Below are positions 35,569 through 43,388 of a stretch of DNA of 64,000 bases, piece after piece. A model generated the notes under the pieces. The model ran no database searches. It worked only from the letters and a program-made list of their open reading frames with translations, and was not told the DNA's origin. The stretch spans positions 447,173 through 511,172 of the forward strand of contig NZ_LGUE01000005.1 of assembly GCF_001274775.1 (NCBI RefSeq). The letters run 5' to 3'. Position numbers and translations under genes: made by a program. The DNA comes from Rossellomorea marisflavi. Lineage in GTDB: Bacteria; Bacillota; Bacilli; Bacillales; Bacillaceae_B. The first letter of the stretch is position 1; the number at the start of each line of letters is the position of its first letter.

Positions 35569-36120
35569 CTAACTCATAACTCCGTCTGCCCATTCTTTCT
35601 TCAGCATGCTGTAGCTGTATACATCATGCGACTGCTGATCCTGCATGATGTAGTCACGGAGCAGTCCTTCCCTTGTGAATCCAAGCTTCTCCACGACGCG
35701 TGAAGATCCCGCGTTCTCCGGAATGATGACCGCGCCGACCCTGACGACGCCTACTTCACGGAACAGATAGTCGATGACGGGCTGCAGAGCTTCCGTCATA
35801 TACCCTTTACCCCAGTGGATTGGCAAGAGGTCATAGCCGATTTCACAGCGTTTGTGTGGCACGGAGGTTGCGTGGAAGCCACATGTGCCAATGAGGTTGT
35901 CCCCCTGATCGGTGATGGCCCAGCGCATAGGGGAGAGTCCTTCGGCTTCCTGCCTCGCTTCGATGATCCCTTCGGCTTTGGTGATGGATTCGAGGGGCTC
36001 CATGCCGAAGTAGGTCAGCACCTCGGGTGAAGTGTAAAGGGTGAAGAGGGCCTGTGCGTCTTTTGGATGGAGCTGTCTGAGCGTAAGTCTCGGTGTGGTG
36101 AATGTCGGATAGGTGGTCAT
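35569..36120 (-). CDS. GNAT N-acetyltransferase, RimJ/RimL type
   Basis: A 183-residue acetyltransferase of the ribosomal-protein-serine/alanine group. It starts TTPRLTLRQLHPKDA, typical of this subfamily; the acetyl-CoA loop is in HWGKGYMTEALQ (about 104-115), and the C-terminal part contains NAGSSRVVEKLGFTREGLLRDY (about 137-158). Probably acetylates an amino group of a protein or small molecule; the substrate is unknown. A GGAGG site precedes the ATG. Confidence 0.88.
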   Translation of the reverse strand: MTTYPTFTTPRLTLRQLHPKDAQALFTLYTSPEVLTYFGMEPLESITKAEGIIEARQEAEGLSPMRWAITDQGDNLIGTCGFHATSVPHKRCEIGYDLLPIHWGKGYMTEALQPVIDYLFREVGVVRVGAVIIPENAGSSRVVEKLGFTREGLLRDYIMQDQQSHDVYSYSMLKKEWADGVMS

Positions 36121-36229
36121 GATGGGATTCCTCCTTTATGTATGAAAGGATAATTATACCATGATTATCCATTTTTAGGTGCGGGATTTTTCACGTTTTC
36201 CCCTTGTCCAAGTTATGCTGGTAAAGAGA

Positions 36230-36253
36230 AAAGTGCCGATTGAGCGGCACTTT
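36230..36253 (-). terminator. Terminator of the VWA lipoprotein gene
   Basis: Stem AAAGTGCCG / CGGCACTTT with a six-base loop; on the minus strand followed by TTCTCTTT. Confidence 0.75.
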
Positions 36254-36258
36254 CAGGG

Positions 36259-37626
36259 TCAGTCTCTGAATTTTTTCTCGATCTCATCCACTTTTTTCTT
36301 CAGGTCATCGGACGTTTCTTTGATTTCGTCCTTTTTATCTGATTCCAGACCGCTCATGTAATCCTTGATTTTTTGGTTTCGCTCATCCAAGATCGCAAGG
36401 ATTTCCTGTTTCTTGTCCAGGTCGATCAGTTCATCGTCCACCAGGGCATTGACTGCATCAAGGAATCGGTCATGCTCGAGATTCCTCATAGTAAGGTAAG
36501 AACTGTAGAGGTCACGAAGATTATTATAATGATCGACGGACGTCCAGATATTGTTGCTGAAGTTGCCTGATTTCCACCAGATCCACGTCCCCTCGCTGAT
36601 GCTGTCCTTCCAGGTGGTTTCAATGTCTTTGAGCTCTTGTTTTGTTTTGACGGAAGTGTACTCGCCGCCTCCTGCCTGTGCTACGTTTTTAAGCTGGTCG
36701 TCGGCTTTGGAGTCGACGTTGAAGCCGATGATGTTGACTTGGACGTCGGTATGGTCTTCCTTCACTTTCTTCGCCGCTTCGACAGGGTCGCCGTCACAGG
36801 TTTCGATGCCGTCGCTCACCACGTAGATGAAGTTCTGGGCATCCTTCGGGAACTGGTCATTGGCAAGGAGGATGCTTTCAGCAAGTGGAGTCCATCCTTT
36901 AGGGTCGAACCCGTCCAAGGCGCTTGCGAATTTCCCCTTGTCATATTCCTCCATGGGATAAAAGGATTCAACGGCTTTGCAGCTCATTTCCTTATCGCTG
37001 TCCGATCCGGTTCCTTTATGGCCGAAGGCAATCAAGGAGACGTTTGCGCCCTCGGGAAGTTCACCGGCGAAGTTTTCAAGGCTTTCCTTTGCCAGCTCCA
37101 TCTTGCTTTCACCGTCCACTTCCGCTTTCATGCTGCCACTGGAGTCGATGAGGAGGGCAATATTGATTTCTTTTTGTTCTTCCGTCAGTTCTTCAATGTC
37201 GACGTCCTGGAGGAGGCGGCCATCGGGGAGCTTGATTTCATCAAATACCACCTCATAGTTTTCAAGCTCTCCTGCTTTTTCTTTATAGCCGGTCCTGAGA
37301 TTTTCGGTGATGGAGGCCGCCCATCGTTCCGCATCCCAGTCCTCGGTATCTTCCTTTTTGATGTTTTCGATATACTCAGCTGCTGCATCTTCTGAGGCGG
37401 ATCTGGCTGCGTTTTGGTTGTCATCGGAAGGAATATGCTTCTCATAGATTGTGCCGTTCGTTTGGTCAATCAGTTCTTCCGTAGTTTGGGAAGACACCTT
37501 TTCCACTTTGGTTTCCTGGGGTGCCGCTGGTGCCGCTTTTTCTTTCTTTGCGGCAGGCTCTTTTTCACTCTGGCATCCAGAAAGAATGAACACTAAAATA
37601 AGGGGGAATAACCATCTTTTCTTCAT
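36259..37626 (-). CDS. von Willebrand factor A domain lipoprotein
   Basis: A 455-residue exported lipoprotein. The signal peptide ends with FILSGC (lipobox, Cys18). After an Ala/Lys/Glu-rich linker comes a VWA domain (about 150-340) with an intact MIDAS start, LLIDSSGSMKAEVDG (DxSxS at about 162-166), and the later metal residues in WTPLAES and SDGIETCDGD. The C-terminal 100 residues are highly charged and probably helical. It is likely a divalent-metal-dependent surface adhesion or scaffold protein; the partner is unknown. No MoxR ATPase or other usual VWA partner is adjacent. Confidence 0.88.
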   Translation of the reverse strand: MKKRWLFPLILVFILSGCQSEKEPAAKKEKAAPAAPQETKVEKVSSQTTEELIDQTNGTIYEKHIPSDDNQNAARSASEDAAAEYIENIKKEDTEDWDAERWAASITENLRTGYKEKAGELENYEVVFDEIKLPDGRLLQDVDIEELTEEQKEINIALLIDSSGSMKAEVDGESKMELAKESLENFAGELPEGANVSLIAFGHKGTGSDSDKEMSCKAVESFYPMEEYDKGKFASALDGFDPKGWTPLAESILLANDQFPKDAQNFIYVVSDGIETCDGDPVEAAKKVKEDHTDVQVNIIGFNVDSKADDQLKNVAQAGGGEYTSVKTKQELKDIETTWKDSISEGTWIWWKSGNFSNNIWTSVDHYNNLRDLYSSYLTMRNLEHDRFLDAVNALVDDELIDLDKKQEILAILDERNQKIKDYMSGLESDKKDEIKETSDDLKKKVDEIEKKFRD

Positions 37627-37828
37627 GCTTTCATCTCCTTTGGGTGGATCTCATATGTAGGGATTCCGTGGACAAGGTTATCCAATAATTTACTGTAAAT
37701 CCAGTACCCAATGACCCATGACGATAAACCTAATGGTGGAATGTGTTGGAAGACGGGACAAACACCCCTTCGGATCAAGGAGCTCCTTCATACGATACGA
37801 GTAAGGAATGTAAGAAGGAGGACTACAG

Positions 37829-38494
37829 TTGACTAAAAAGACGTTACAGTGGAGCGGATATGAGTGGATCGTGAAGAGCGGTGCCAGGAAGACGGGACCT
37901 GGGCCGAATTACTTCGCCGCGGAAAATGCATGGGTGGACCGGGATGGCCGTCTTCATTTACGAATCACGAAACACAAGAACACATGGAGATGTGCCGAGG
38001 TGACGCTGAGCGAGACACTGGGGTATGGGACGTACCGGTTTTGGCTTGAAGGAAGACCGGACAGCATGGACCTGAACGGCGTACTTGGATTATTCACCTA
38101 TGATGGAAGCTCGCCTGAGTATCACCATCGTGAGATCGACATAGAGTTTGCCAGATGGGGAAATCCCGGAGGGCACAACGCGCAGTATGTGGTCCAGCCC
38201 TATTCAATACCGGGACATCTCCACTCGTTCCCCATGAAATTGAACGGAAATTGCTCGACCCACACGTTCAAGTGGACGCCCCGTAGCATACGGTTCATGT
38301 CCCTGCACGGACATTACACCGATCTGCCGTCACCCCTTGAGTGGTTCAAGATCCAGGATTGGGAGTTCACAGGGGACATCCCGGACAGCAGGGAAGAAAA
38401 AGTGGGCATCAATCTGTGGCTCATGGACGGAAAAGCTCCTGCTGATGGAATGGAGATCGTCGTGGACCGGTTTGAATTTGAGCCGCTAACCTGA
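37829..38494 (+). CDS. GH16-like beta-jellyroll protein without signal peptide
   Basis: A 221-residue protein with the glycoside hydrolase family 16 catalytic motif ExDxE, seen as REIDIEFARWG (about residues 108-118), and family-like segments GYGTYRFWLEG and NLWLMDG. GH16 enzymes cleave beta-glucans, but this one has no signal peptide, so it may be cytoplasmic or released otherwise. The start is TTG at 37829 with AAGGAGGA nine bases upstream. Flanked by genes on the opposite strand; monocistronic with its own terminator. Substrate unknown. Confidence 0.78.
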   Translation: MTKKTLQWSGYEWIVKSGARKTGPGPNYFAAENAWVDRDGRLHLRITKHKNTWRCAEVTLSETLGYGTYRFWLEGRPDSMDLNGVLGLFTYDGSSPEYHHREIDIEFARWGNPGGHNAQYVVQPYSIPGHLHSFPMKLNGNCSTHTFKWTPRSIRFMSLHGHYTDLPSPLEWFKIQDWEFTGDIPDSREEKVGINLWLMDGKAPADGMEIVVDRFEFEPLT

Positions 38495-38518
38495 CAGGTG
38501 GGGGCTATACATGGAAAT

Positions 38519-38557
38519 AGAAAAGGAGAATGGGGATGGCCTCCATTCTCCTTTTCT
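38519..38557. terminator. Terminator after the GH16-like gene
   Basis: A 15-bp stem AGAAAAGGAGAATGG / CCATTCTCCTTTTCT with a nine-base loop. Also positioned to stop the leftward DUF4176 gene, which ends at 38592. Confidence 0.8.
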
Positions 38558-38591
38558 AGTAGGTTTCAGTTCATGAGGATACTAGGTATAG

Positions 38592-38972
38592 CTAGTCCGC
38601 TTTCCCCTCACGATCGGCTTCTTCCCAGATCTTTTTATCCTCATCCGTGACGTAGCCGTTATGTACGACCTCTTCAATCAGATTGCGGTTGAAAAACACA
38701 TTATAGTCAGCAGATATATTGCCTTCGGGATATGGAACCCCTCTATAGTCAAATTGATTTTTTGTACTTACTTGAATTTGATTGTAGCCGTAGATCATCA
38801 CCGATTTATCCATGTTTGAAAGCTTGACCACCGTGCCGATGGGAAGCAGCTTGGTGGGGTCGAGGCTGACTTCTTTTGGTTCTTCTTTTTTGACGTGTTC
38901 GGTTGTTTGCTGACTGCATCCAACTGTGATTAATGTGGAGAGGATAACCACCAGCATCCGCTTACTATTCAT
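38592..38972 (-). CDS. DUF4176 domain lipoprotein
   Basis: A 126-residue protein: a lipoprotein signal ending TVGC (Cys19), a Lys/Glu linker, then a DUF4176 domain (about 42-115) with LLPIGTVVKL, a FDYRGVPYPEGN segment and the IEEVVHNGY end. DUF4176 proteins are usually small cytoplasmic proteins encoded in ESX/type VII secretion and LXG-toxin loci, where their role is unclear. Here it is exported, and no WXG100, EssC or LXG gene lies in the window. Confidence 0.82.
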   Translation of the reverse strand: MNSKRMLVVILSTLITVGCSQQTTEHVKKEEPKEVSLDPTKLLPIGTVVKLSNMDKSVMIYGYNQIQVSTKNQFDYRGVPYPEGNISADYNVFFNRNLIEEVVHNGYVTDEDKKIWEEADREGKAD

Positions 38973-39077
38973 AGGTTTCCTCCTGATTTCAATTTCTGAA
39001 TCGATGTGTTACAACCTTTTCTTAGTGCTACGGTTTCATGATGGAAATGAATCGTCAAGCAGATGCCTCCTCAATCC

Positions 39078-39317
39078 TCAGGAGCCCTCCTCCTTCTTGA
39101 AGAAGGAGTAACGGACCAAGAGGGAGATGATGCAGGGGACATAAATGACAATAGCGATAAGAATAATGGCAGGAAGTTGGGATAGGAGGTCTTTGGGCGG
39201 GATCAACCATGTTACAAGTACAACTAAGGTGATGGTGCCCATAGCACCCATGAGAATTGGGAAAAATAGCAAAATGAATCTAATTAATTTCTTGGGTTTT
39301 TCTTTAGTCAATAGCAT
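39078..39317 (-). CDS. Small two-helix membrane protein, unknown
   Basis: A 79-residue protein with two hydrophobic helices (about 12-36 and 44-66) and a short charged tail (FFKKEEGS). The ATG at 39317 has GGGAG six bases upstream, while an ATG five codons earlier lies before that site. It is 105 bases upstream of the DUF4176 lipoprotein on the same strand, so the two could share a transcript. Family not recognised. The stretch 39318-39633 to its right holds no further gene, only a 16-bp palindrome (CGTCTTTTAAAAGACG, 39618-39633) at the end of the LysR gene. Confidence 0.65.
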   Translation of the reverse strand: MLLTKEKPKKLIRFILLFFPILMGAMGTITLVVLVTWLIPPKDLLSQLPAIILIAIVIYVPCIISLLVRYSFFKKEEGS

Positions 39318-39633
39318 ATCATTCTCCCTCATAGCATTCCTTGATCTCAGGTTAACAGAGTCTCAATGTTACTGCATTCGCAATGGAAGAGTGTGGTTCT
39401 CAGCTTTCAAGATGCATGACATCCGTGGGATAGCAAATGGATACAAGGAATGTATCTCGACAAACTGATTATGAAACATTTACCATATACCCAAATGATG
39501 GATCTTTAATCCTTTTGATCTATCGATAGAGGAATATTGAGATGCGCCCGAGAGTCCACTCTTGTAGAGATAGACGGGTGCATGATTCCTGTAGCTTTCT
39601 TAATCCATACGTTTAACCGTCTTTTAAAAGACG

Positions 39634-40503
39634 TTAATGATCAGGAAAACAATGATCGATTATGCTCATGAACTCCAACGCTAGAGGAGAAGGGGCTTTG
39701 CCCTTCCTTGTAATGTAACCGATGTTTCTTACCAATTTCGGTTCAAGGGATGCATAGGAGAGGTCCATCGATTCCTCAGGAAGTGCAAGATTGGGCATGA
39801 TGCTAATGCCAAGATTCTTGGACACCATTGAAATGACGGTCTGATTGTCCTTGATATCATACGAGATGGATGGGGATACAGCATGTTGTTTAAATGTTTC
39901 CTCGATAAGTGTTTCGCATCCCGAGCGTAGCATGATGAACGGTTGGCTGGTGATCTCTTCTACGTGGACTGTGTCCCTCTCAAAAAAAGGATGTCCTTTT
40001 GGGATCACAACATAGAGGGGATCTTCCTGCAAAGGGGTGAAATCCACTTTTTGAACAGGAAGGGCGGTGAATCCGAGGTCGACCGTCCCATCTTGGACCC
40101 ACTTGTGGATGTCTTCGTACCCTCCTTCATAAAGGTGGACATCAATTGTTGGGAATTGTTCCTTGAATAGCGCAAGCAAAGTGGGGATATACCGTGCAGA
40201 GAAACTGGGAAAGCTTCCGATTGACAGCCTCCCAATGGTCAATCCATTAAGGGCAGCCACCTTTTGTTCAATCTGTTCCATGTGGCCGGCAATTTCCCGC
40301 ATATGGGCAATAACGGTTTGCCCTTCAGCCGTAAGTGAAGAACCATTGCGCCCCCTGTTTAATAATGTGATGCCCAGTTCATTTTCCAGCGCTGTGATGG
40401 TATGGCTGACGCCGGACTGGGTTAAGCCTATCTGTTCCCCTGTCCTAGTGAAGTTTCCGTTATCTATTACTTTTAATAGCACCATGAGTTGAAATGAATT
40501 CAA
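39634..40503 (-). CDS. LysR-family transcriptional regulator
   Basis: A 289-residue LysR regulator with an N-terminal winged HTH (residues 1-60: NGNFTRTGEQIGLTQSGVSHTITALENELG) and a periplasmic-binding-like effector domain (about 90-285). The start is TTG at 40503 with AAGGAG nine bases upstream. It is divergent from an old-yellow-enzyme gene and an EamA transporter gene, its probable targets. Two palindromes in the 124-base gap are likely binding sites. Confidence 0.9.
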   Translation of the reverse strand: MNSFQLMVLLKVIDNGNFTRTGEQIGLTQSGVSHTITALENELGITLLNRGRNGSSLTAEGQTVIAHMREIAGHMEQIEQKVAALNGLTIGRLSIGSFPSFSARYIPTLLALFKEQFPTIDVHLYEGGYEDIHKWVQDGTVDLGFTALPVQKVDFTPLQEDPLYVVIPKGHPFFERDTVHVEEITSQPFIMLRSGCETLIEETFKQHAVSPSISYDIKDNQTVISMVSKNLGISIMPNLALPEESMDLSYASLEPKLVRNIGYITRKGKAPSPLALEFMSIIDHCFPDH

Positions 40504-40530
40504 GTGAGCACGCTCCTTATTATGTTATGT

Positions 40531-40582
40531 ATTAGAAACTCTAATGATAAAGATGATTAACATTCATTTCCCTTATGTTAAT
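40531..40582. promoter_or_regulatory. Two palindromic operator candidates for the LysR regulator
   Basis: The first is ATTAGA-AAC-TCTAAT (40531-40545). The second is ATTAACAT-N11-ATGTTAAT (40556-40563 and 40575-40582), which contains the LysR T-N11-A pattern. Both lie between the divergent regulator and oxidoreductase genes. Confidence 0.65.
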
Positions 40583-40627
40583 TAGAAGAATACACTATTA
40601 ATAGAACAAAAACCAGATAGGAGATGG

Positions 40628-41767
40628 ATGAAATTGGACAATCAGTATCTTGAATTGATGACACCATATGTGCTTTCACCCAATGCAATCCTTAAGAACA
40701 GGCTTGTAATCGCTCCCATGACGACCTATTCAGGGTGTGAGGATGGCAGAGTGTCAGATGAAGAGTTTGCTTATTACGGTAGAAGGGCTGGGGGGGCAGG
40801 GATGTTCATCACGGCTGCAGCCGCCATTTCCCCCGTCGCCACAAGCTTTCCCCGACAGATGAAAGCATATGGGGAGGAAGCAATCGATGGTCTAACGAAG
40901 CTTTCTACCATTATCAAGGAGAAGGGAGCTAAGGCGATCCTTCAATTACATCACGGTGGGAGCGAAAGTCTTCCGGGGTATACCCATGGGGAACGCCTCG
41001 TAAGCCCAAGCGGTGTAACAGCAACAGTGTATGAAAGATGTGGATGGGAATATCATCCCAGAGAGATGACGCACGAGGAAATCCTGGAGACGATCAGGAA
41101 TTTTGGACAAGCTGCTCATATCGCCATCCGGGCTGGTTTCGACGGCGTGGAAATCCATGGAGCCAACGGATATTTGATTCAGCAGTTCTTCTCCCCATTT
41201 TCCAATCATCGAACCGATCACTGGGGTGGGACACAATTGAAGCGGATGAGGTTTGCAGATGCAGTCATCGATGAAATCAAGCGGGTGCGTGACCTGTATG
41301 CAGGGGAAGAATTCATCATTGGGTACCGTTTCTCCCCTGAAGAACCGGAAAAATCGGGCTTGAAAATGGACAATACCGTCGATCTGGTAGATGCATTGGC
41401 AGATAAAGGATTAACGTACCTCCATCTTTCCGTTAAGAATGTATGGTCCATGCCGAGAAGTGGATCGAATATGAAGATGACCAGGACCGAAATTTTCCGT
41501 GATGTTATTGGAGAAAGAACAAGCTTTCTCACATTAGGTTCCATCCATACACCTGCTGAAGCCCTCACTATCATTAAAAAAGGAATTCCGCTGTTCGGAT
41601 TGGGGAGGGAAATCCTGATGGAGCCTGACTGGATGGAAAAGGTCCAGAATGGACGCGAAAGTGACATCAATACCTTTCTCCCCAGGAATGATCGGCATAG
41701 ACTTGTCATCCCTGAGCATATGTGGAACAACATTCTAAAAAGGGATGGGCTACCGGCACACCCGTAG
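40628..41767 (+). CDS. NADH:flavin oxidoreductase, old yellow enzyme family
   Basis: A 379-residue FMN-dependent (beta/alpha)8-barrel ene-reductase of the OYE family (YqiG/NamA relatives). Visible are the N-terminal FMN segment [24 protein letters not shown], the substrate-site segment [21 protein letters not shown] (about 177-197) and the phosphate-binding [12 protein letters not shown] near 335. It probably reduces electrophilic enones or nitro compounds. RBS GGAGAT precedes the ATG. It is followed 15 bases later by an EamA transporter, likely the same operon under LysR control. Confidence 0.92.
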   Translation: MKLDNQYLELMTPYVLSPNAILKNRLVIAPMTTYSGCEDGRVSDEEFAYYGRRAGGAGMFITAAAAISPVATSFPRQMKAYGEEAIDGLTKLSTIIKEKGAKAILQLHHGGSESLPGYTHGERLVSPSGVTATVYERCGWEYHPREMTHEEILETIRNFGQAAHIAIRAGFDGVEIHGANGYLIQQFFSPFSNHRTDHWGGTQLKRMRFADAVIDEIKRVRDLYAGEEFIIGYRFSPEEPEKSGLKMDNTVDLVDALADKGLTYLHLSVKNVWSMPRSGSNMKMTRTEIFRDVIGERTSFLTLGSIHTPAEALTIIKKGIPLFGLGREILMEPDWMEKVQNGRESDINTFLPRNDRHRLVIPEHMWNNILKRDGLPAHP

Positions 41768-41782
41768 AAAAGAGGAAGCCCA

Positions 41783-42679
41783 ATGCATCAAGTTTCATTG
41801 CTCCGTTTCGCTTTGGCAATGGCCATTTTTGGTTCGGTCGGATTTTTCTCGAAACTTACCGGATTGCCATACATAGAATTGATTGCCGTCCGCCTTCTAT
41901 GCGCAGCCCTGTTCCTGTTTGTTATCTGGCTATTCAAAAGGGAGAGAAGGATAGGGAGTTATGACTGGAGAGAAGTCGGAATGATCTTGTTATGTGCCGT
42001 AGCAAATCTATTAAACTGGCTCTGTCTCTTCGCGTCTTTTGAAAAAACATCCGTAACGATTGCCATCTCCCTGTATCATCTTGCCCCTCTGTTCGTCCTG
42101 ATTGCAGGAAGATTCTTATTCAGGGAGAGGTGGCAGTCGCGGACGGTATTTGCTATTGCGCTTAGTTTTATTGGTACAATCTGCATCATGGGTCTGAAAG
42201 CAGGCGGCTTTTCCCTTTTGGATGGGGAAGGGATTGCCTACGGAATGATGGCGGCGCTTTTTTACGCTGTCACCATGCTGCTCGGCAAAGGTGTGACGAA
42301 ATCGAGCTTGTATGCTGTCACCTTACTGCAGATGATAATAGGGCTCCTCATTCTTCTGCCTTTCGTTGACTATTCAGCTTTCTTCTCTCTGAGTTACGAA
42401 CAATGGGGCTACTCGATCTTAACAGGGGTGGTGCATACCGGCTTTGTGTACCTGCTATTCTTTCAAAGTCTACGCCATCTGACAGCCAGGACCATTTCCC
42501 TCATGGTTTTTATTGATCCTGCTGTCGCCATTTTGCTTGATATCCTACTGTCGGGTTTCCGCCCGGACCGAATTCAGTCGGCAGGGATCATCTTGATTTT
42601 TGCTGGGATGCTTGTTTCCATTTCTCCACGTAAGCGTAAAACAGCTGATGCACTCGAACTTGATAAACTTATTTCTTGA
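41783..42679 (+). CDS. EamA/DMT-family transporter
   Basis: A 298-residue ten-helix drug/metabolite transporter with two EamA repeats (about 5-135 and 145-285). The start is ATG at 41783 with AGAGGAAG upstream. Located directly behind the old yellow enzyme gene, it may export the compound or product handled by that enzyme, which is an inference from position only. Confidence 0.9.
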   Translation: MHQVSLLRFALAMAIFGSVGFFSKLTGLPYIELIAVRLLCAALFLFVIWLFKRERRIGSYDWREVGMILLCAVANLLNWLCLFASFEKTSVTIAISLYHLAPLFVLIAGRFLFRERWQSRTVFAIALSFIGTICIMGLKAGGFSLLDGEGIAYGMMAALFYAVTMLLGKGVTKSSLYAVTLLQMIIGLLILLPFVDYSAFFSLSYEQWGYSILTGVVHTGFVYLLFFQSLRHLTARTISLMVFIDPAVAILLDILLSGFRPDRIQSAGIILIFAGMLVSISPRKRKTADALELDKLIS

Positions 42680-42811
42680 TACACAAACCTATTACTGGTC
42701 CCAGCGAGGATTTCCAAGTGAGTAGTGTGTAGGATTTTATTTTCCCATGGTAGGGGGGAGTGGAGGATGATCCAAAATAGAGACACATAAATGACTGAAA
42801 TGAGGGGGAGC

Positions 42812-43248
42812 ATGATCCACCTCATTCCACAGATGATCGAGCGCGTCGGTATCGTTCTCATAGTCGCCTTCTTGTTCTCCCGAGTAAATCATTCAGGCTG
42901 CTTATCGAAGAACATCAAGGGGGAAGGGAAAGGCTTTTCCTTATTCTGATTTTTGGTCTTTGACGTAGTGAGCAAGTATACTGGTATAAAAATTTTCCCG
43001 GTAACCATTACGGGCAATACATGGCTTATGGAAGTGGAGCCGGCCATCGCCATCGCTTCGTTAGCCCACGAAAGGGAGAGGGCCACAGATCTGACGAAAA
43101 AAGTACTGAGTCAGGGGGAGGTGTTCATGGCCAAAAGCTGGGAGGAGAATCTATGCCGGAATGAAGACTGTCCCCTGTTAGCTACAGTTGTCCTCATTAG
43201 GGATGCTGAAGTAAAAGCGCTTCAAGCTGCAGCTCGGCTTAAAAGGTA
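42812..43248 (+). pseudogene. Collapsed lytS-type sensor histidine kinase gene
   Basis: The remains of a LytS-like kinase. From ATG 42812, with a GAGGGGGAG site, a 45-codon frame begins MIHLIPQMIERVGIVLIVAF, the typical start of the 5TM-Lyt receptor domain, then reaches a stop at 42947. A second frame (from 42953) holds KKVLSQGEVFMAK and LCRNEDCPL, which resemble the GAF domain of LytS, then directly RDAEVKALQA, which resembles the start of the LytS dimerisation region (normally followed by QxNPHFLFN, absent here). Most of the membrane, GAF and ATPase parts are gone. About 145 codons remain of the usual 580 or so. A terminator follows. No lytR or lrgAB is adjacent. Confidence 0.55.
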
Positions 43249-43250
43249 TG

Positions 43251-43286
43251 AAACGCCCCGGAAGCATAGCCGGGACGTTTTTTATC
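43251..43286 (+). terminator. Terminator after the lytS relic
   Basis: Arms AAACGCCCCGG / CCGGGACGTTT with one mismatch, an eight-base loop and a T-run. It is consistent with a formerly functional transcript ending here. Confidence 0.7.
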
Positions 43287-43355
43287 GGAAAAAATTAAAC
43301 GTCATGTTCCGATAGGAGTAGAATCCGATCAGACTTCTGTTTGATAAAGTGTTAA

Positions 43356-43370
43356 ATGTAAGCGCTTTAA
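43356..43370 (+). promoter_or_regulatory. cre site (CcpA) of the GH32 gene
   Basis: ATGTAAGCGCTTTAA ends 18 bases before the start codon of the fructan hydrolase gene. Its first 14 bases are identical to the cre before the aldehyde dehydrogenase at 17570. A -35-like TTGATA (43341-43346) lies just upstream, so CcpA would sit on the promoter. Confidence 0.65.
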
Positions 43371-43388
43371 TAAATGGGAGGGAGAATG

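Noticed and set aside
36637..37395. A 252-codon plus-strand frame opposite the VWA lipoprotein.
   Set aside because: It is antisense to a well-supported gene with MIDAS motif and lipobox; the long frame is a by-product of codon usage.
42953..43040. Resemblance of the TGIKIFPVTITGNTWLMEVE segment to the gas-vesicle protein GvpO.
   Set aside because: The following GAF and kinase-like pieces and the upstream 5TM start fit a LytS relic better, and there are no gvp genes nearby.
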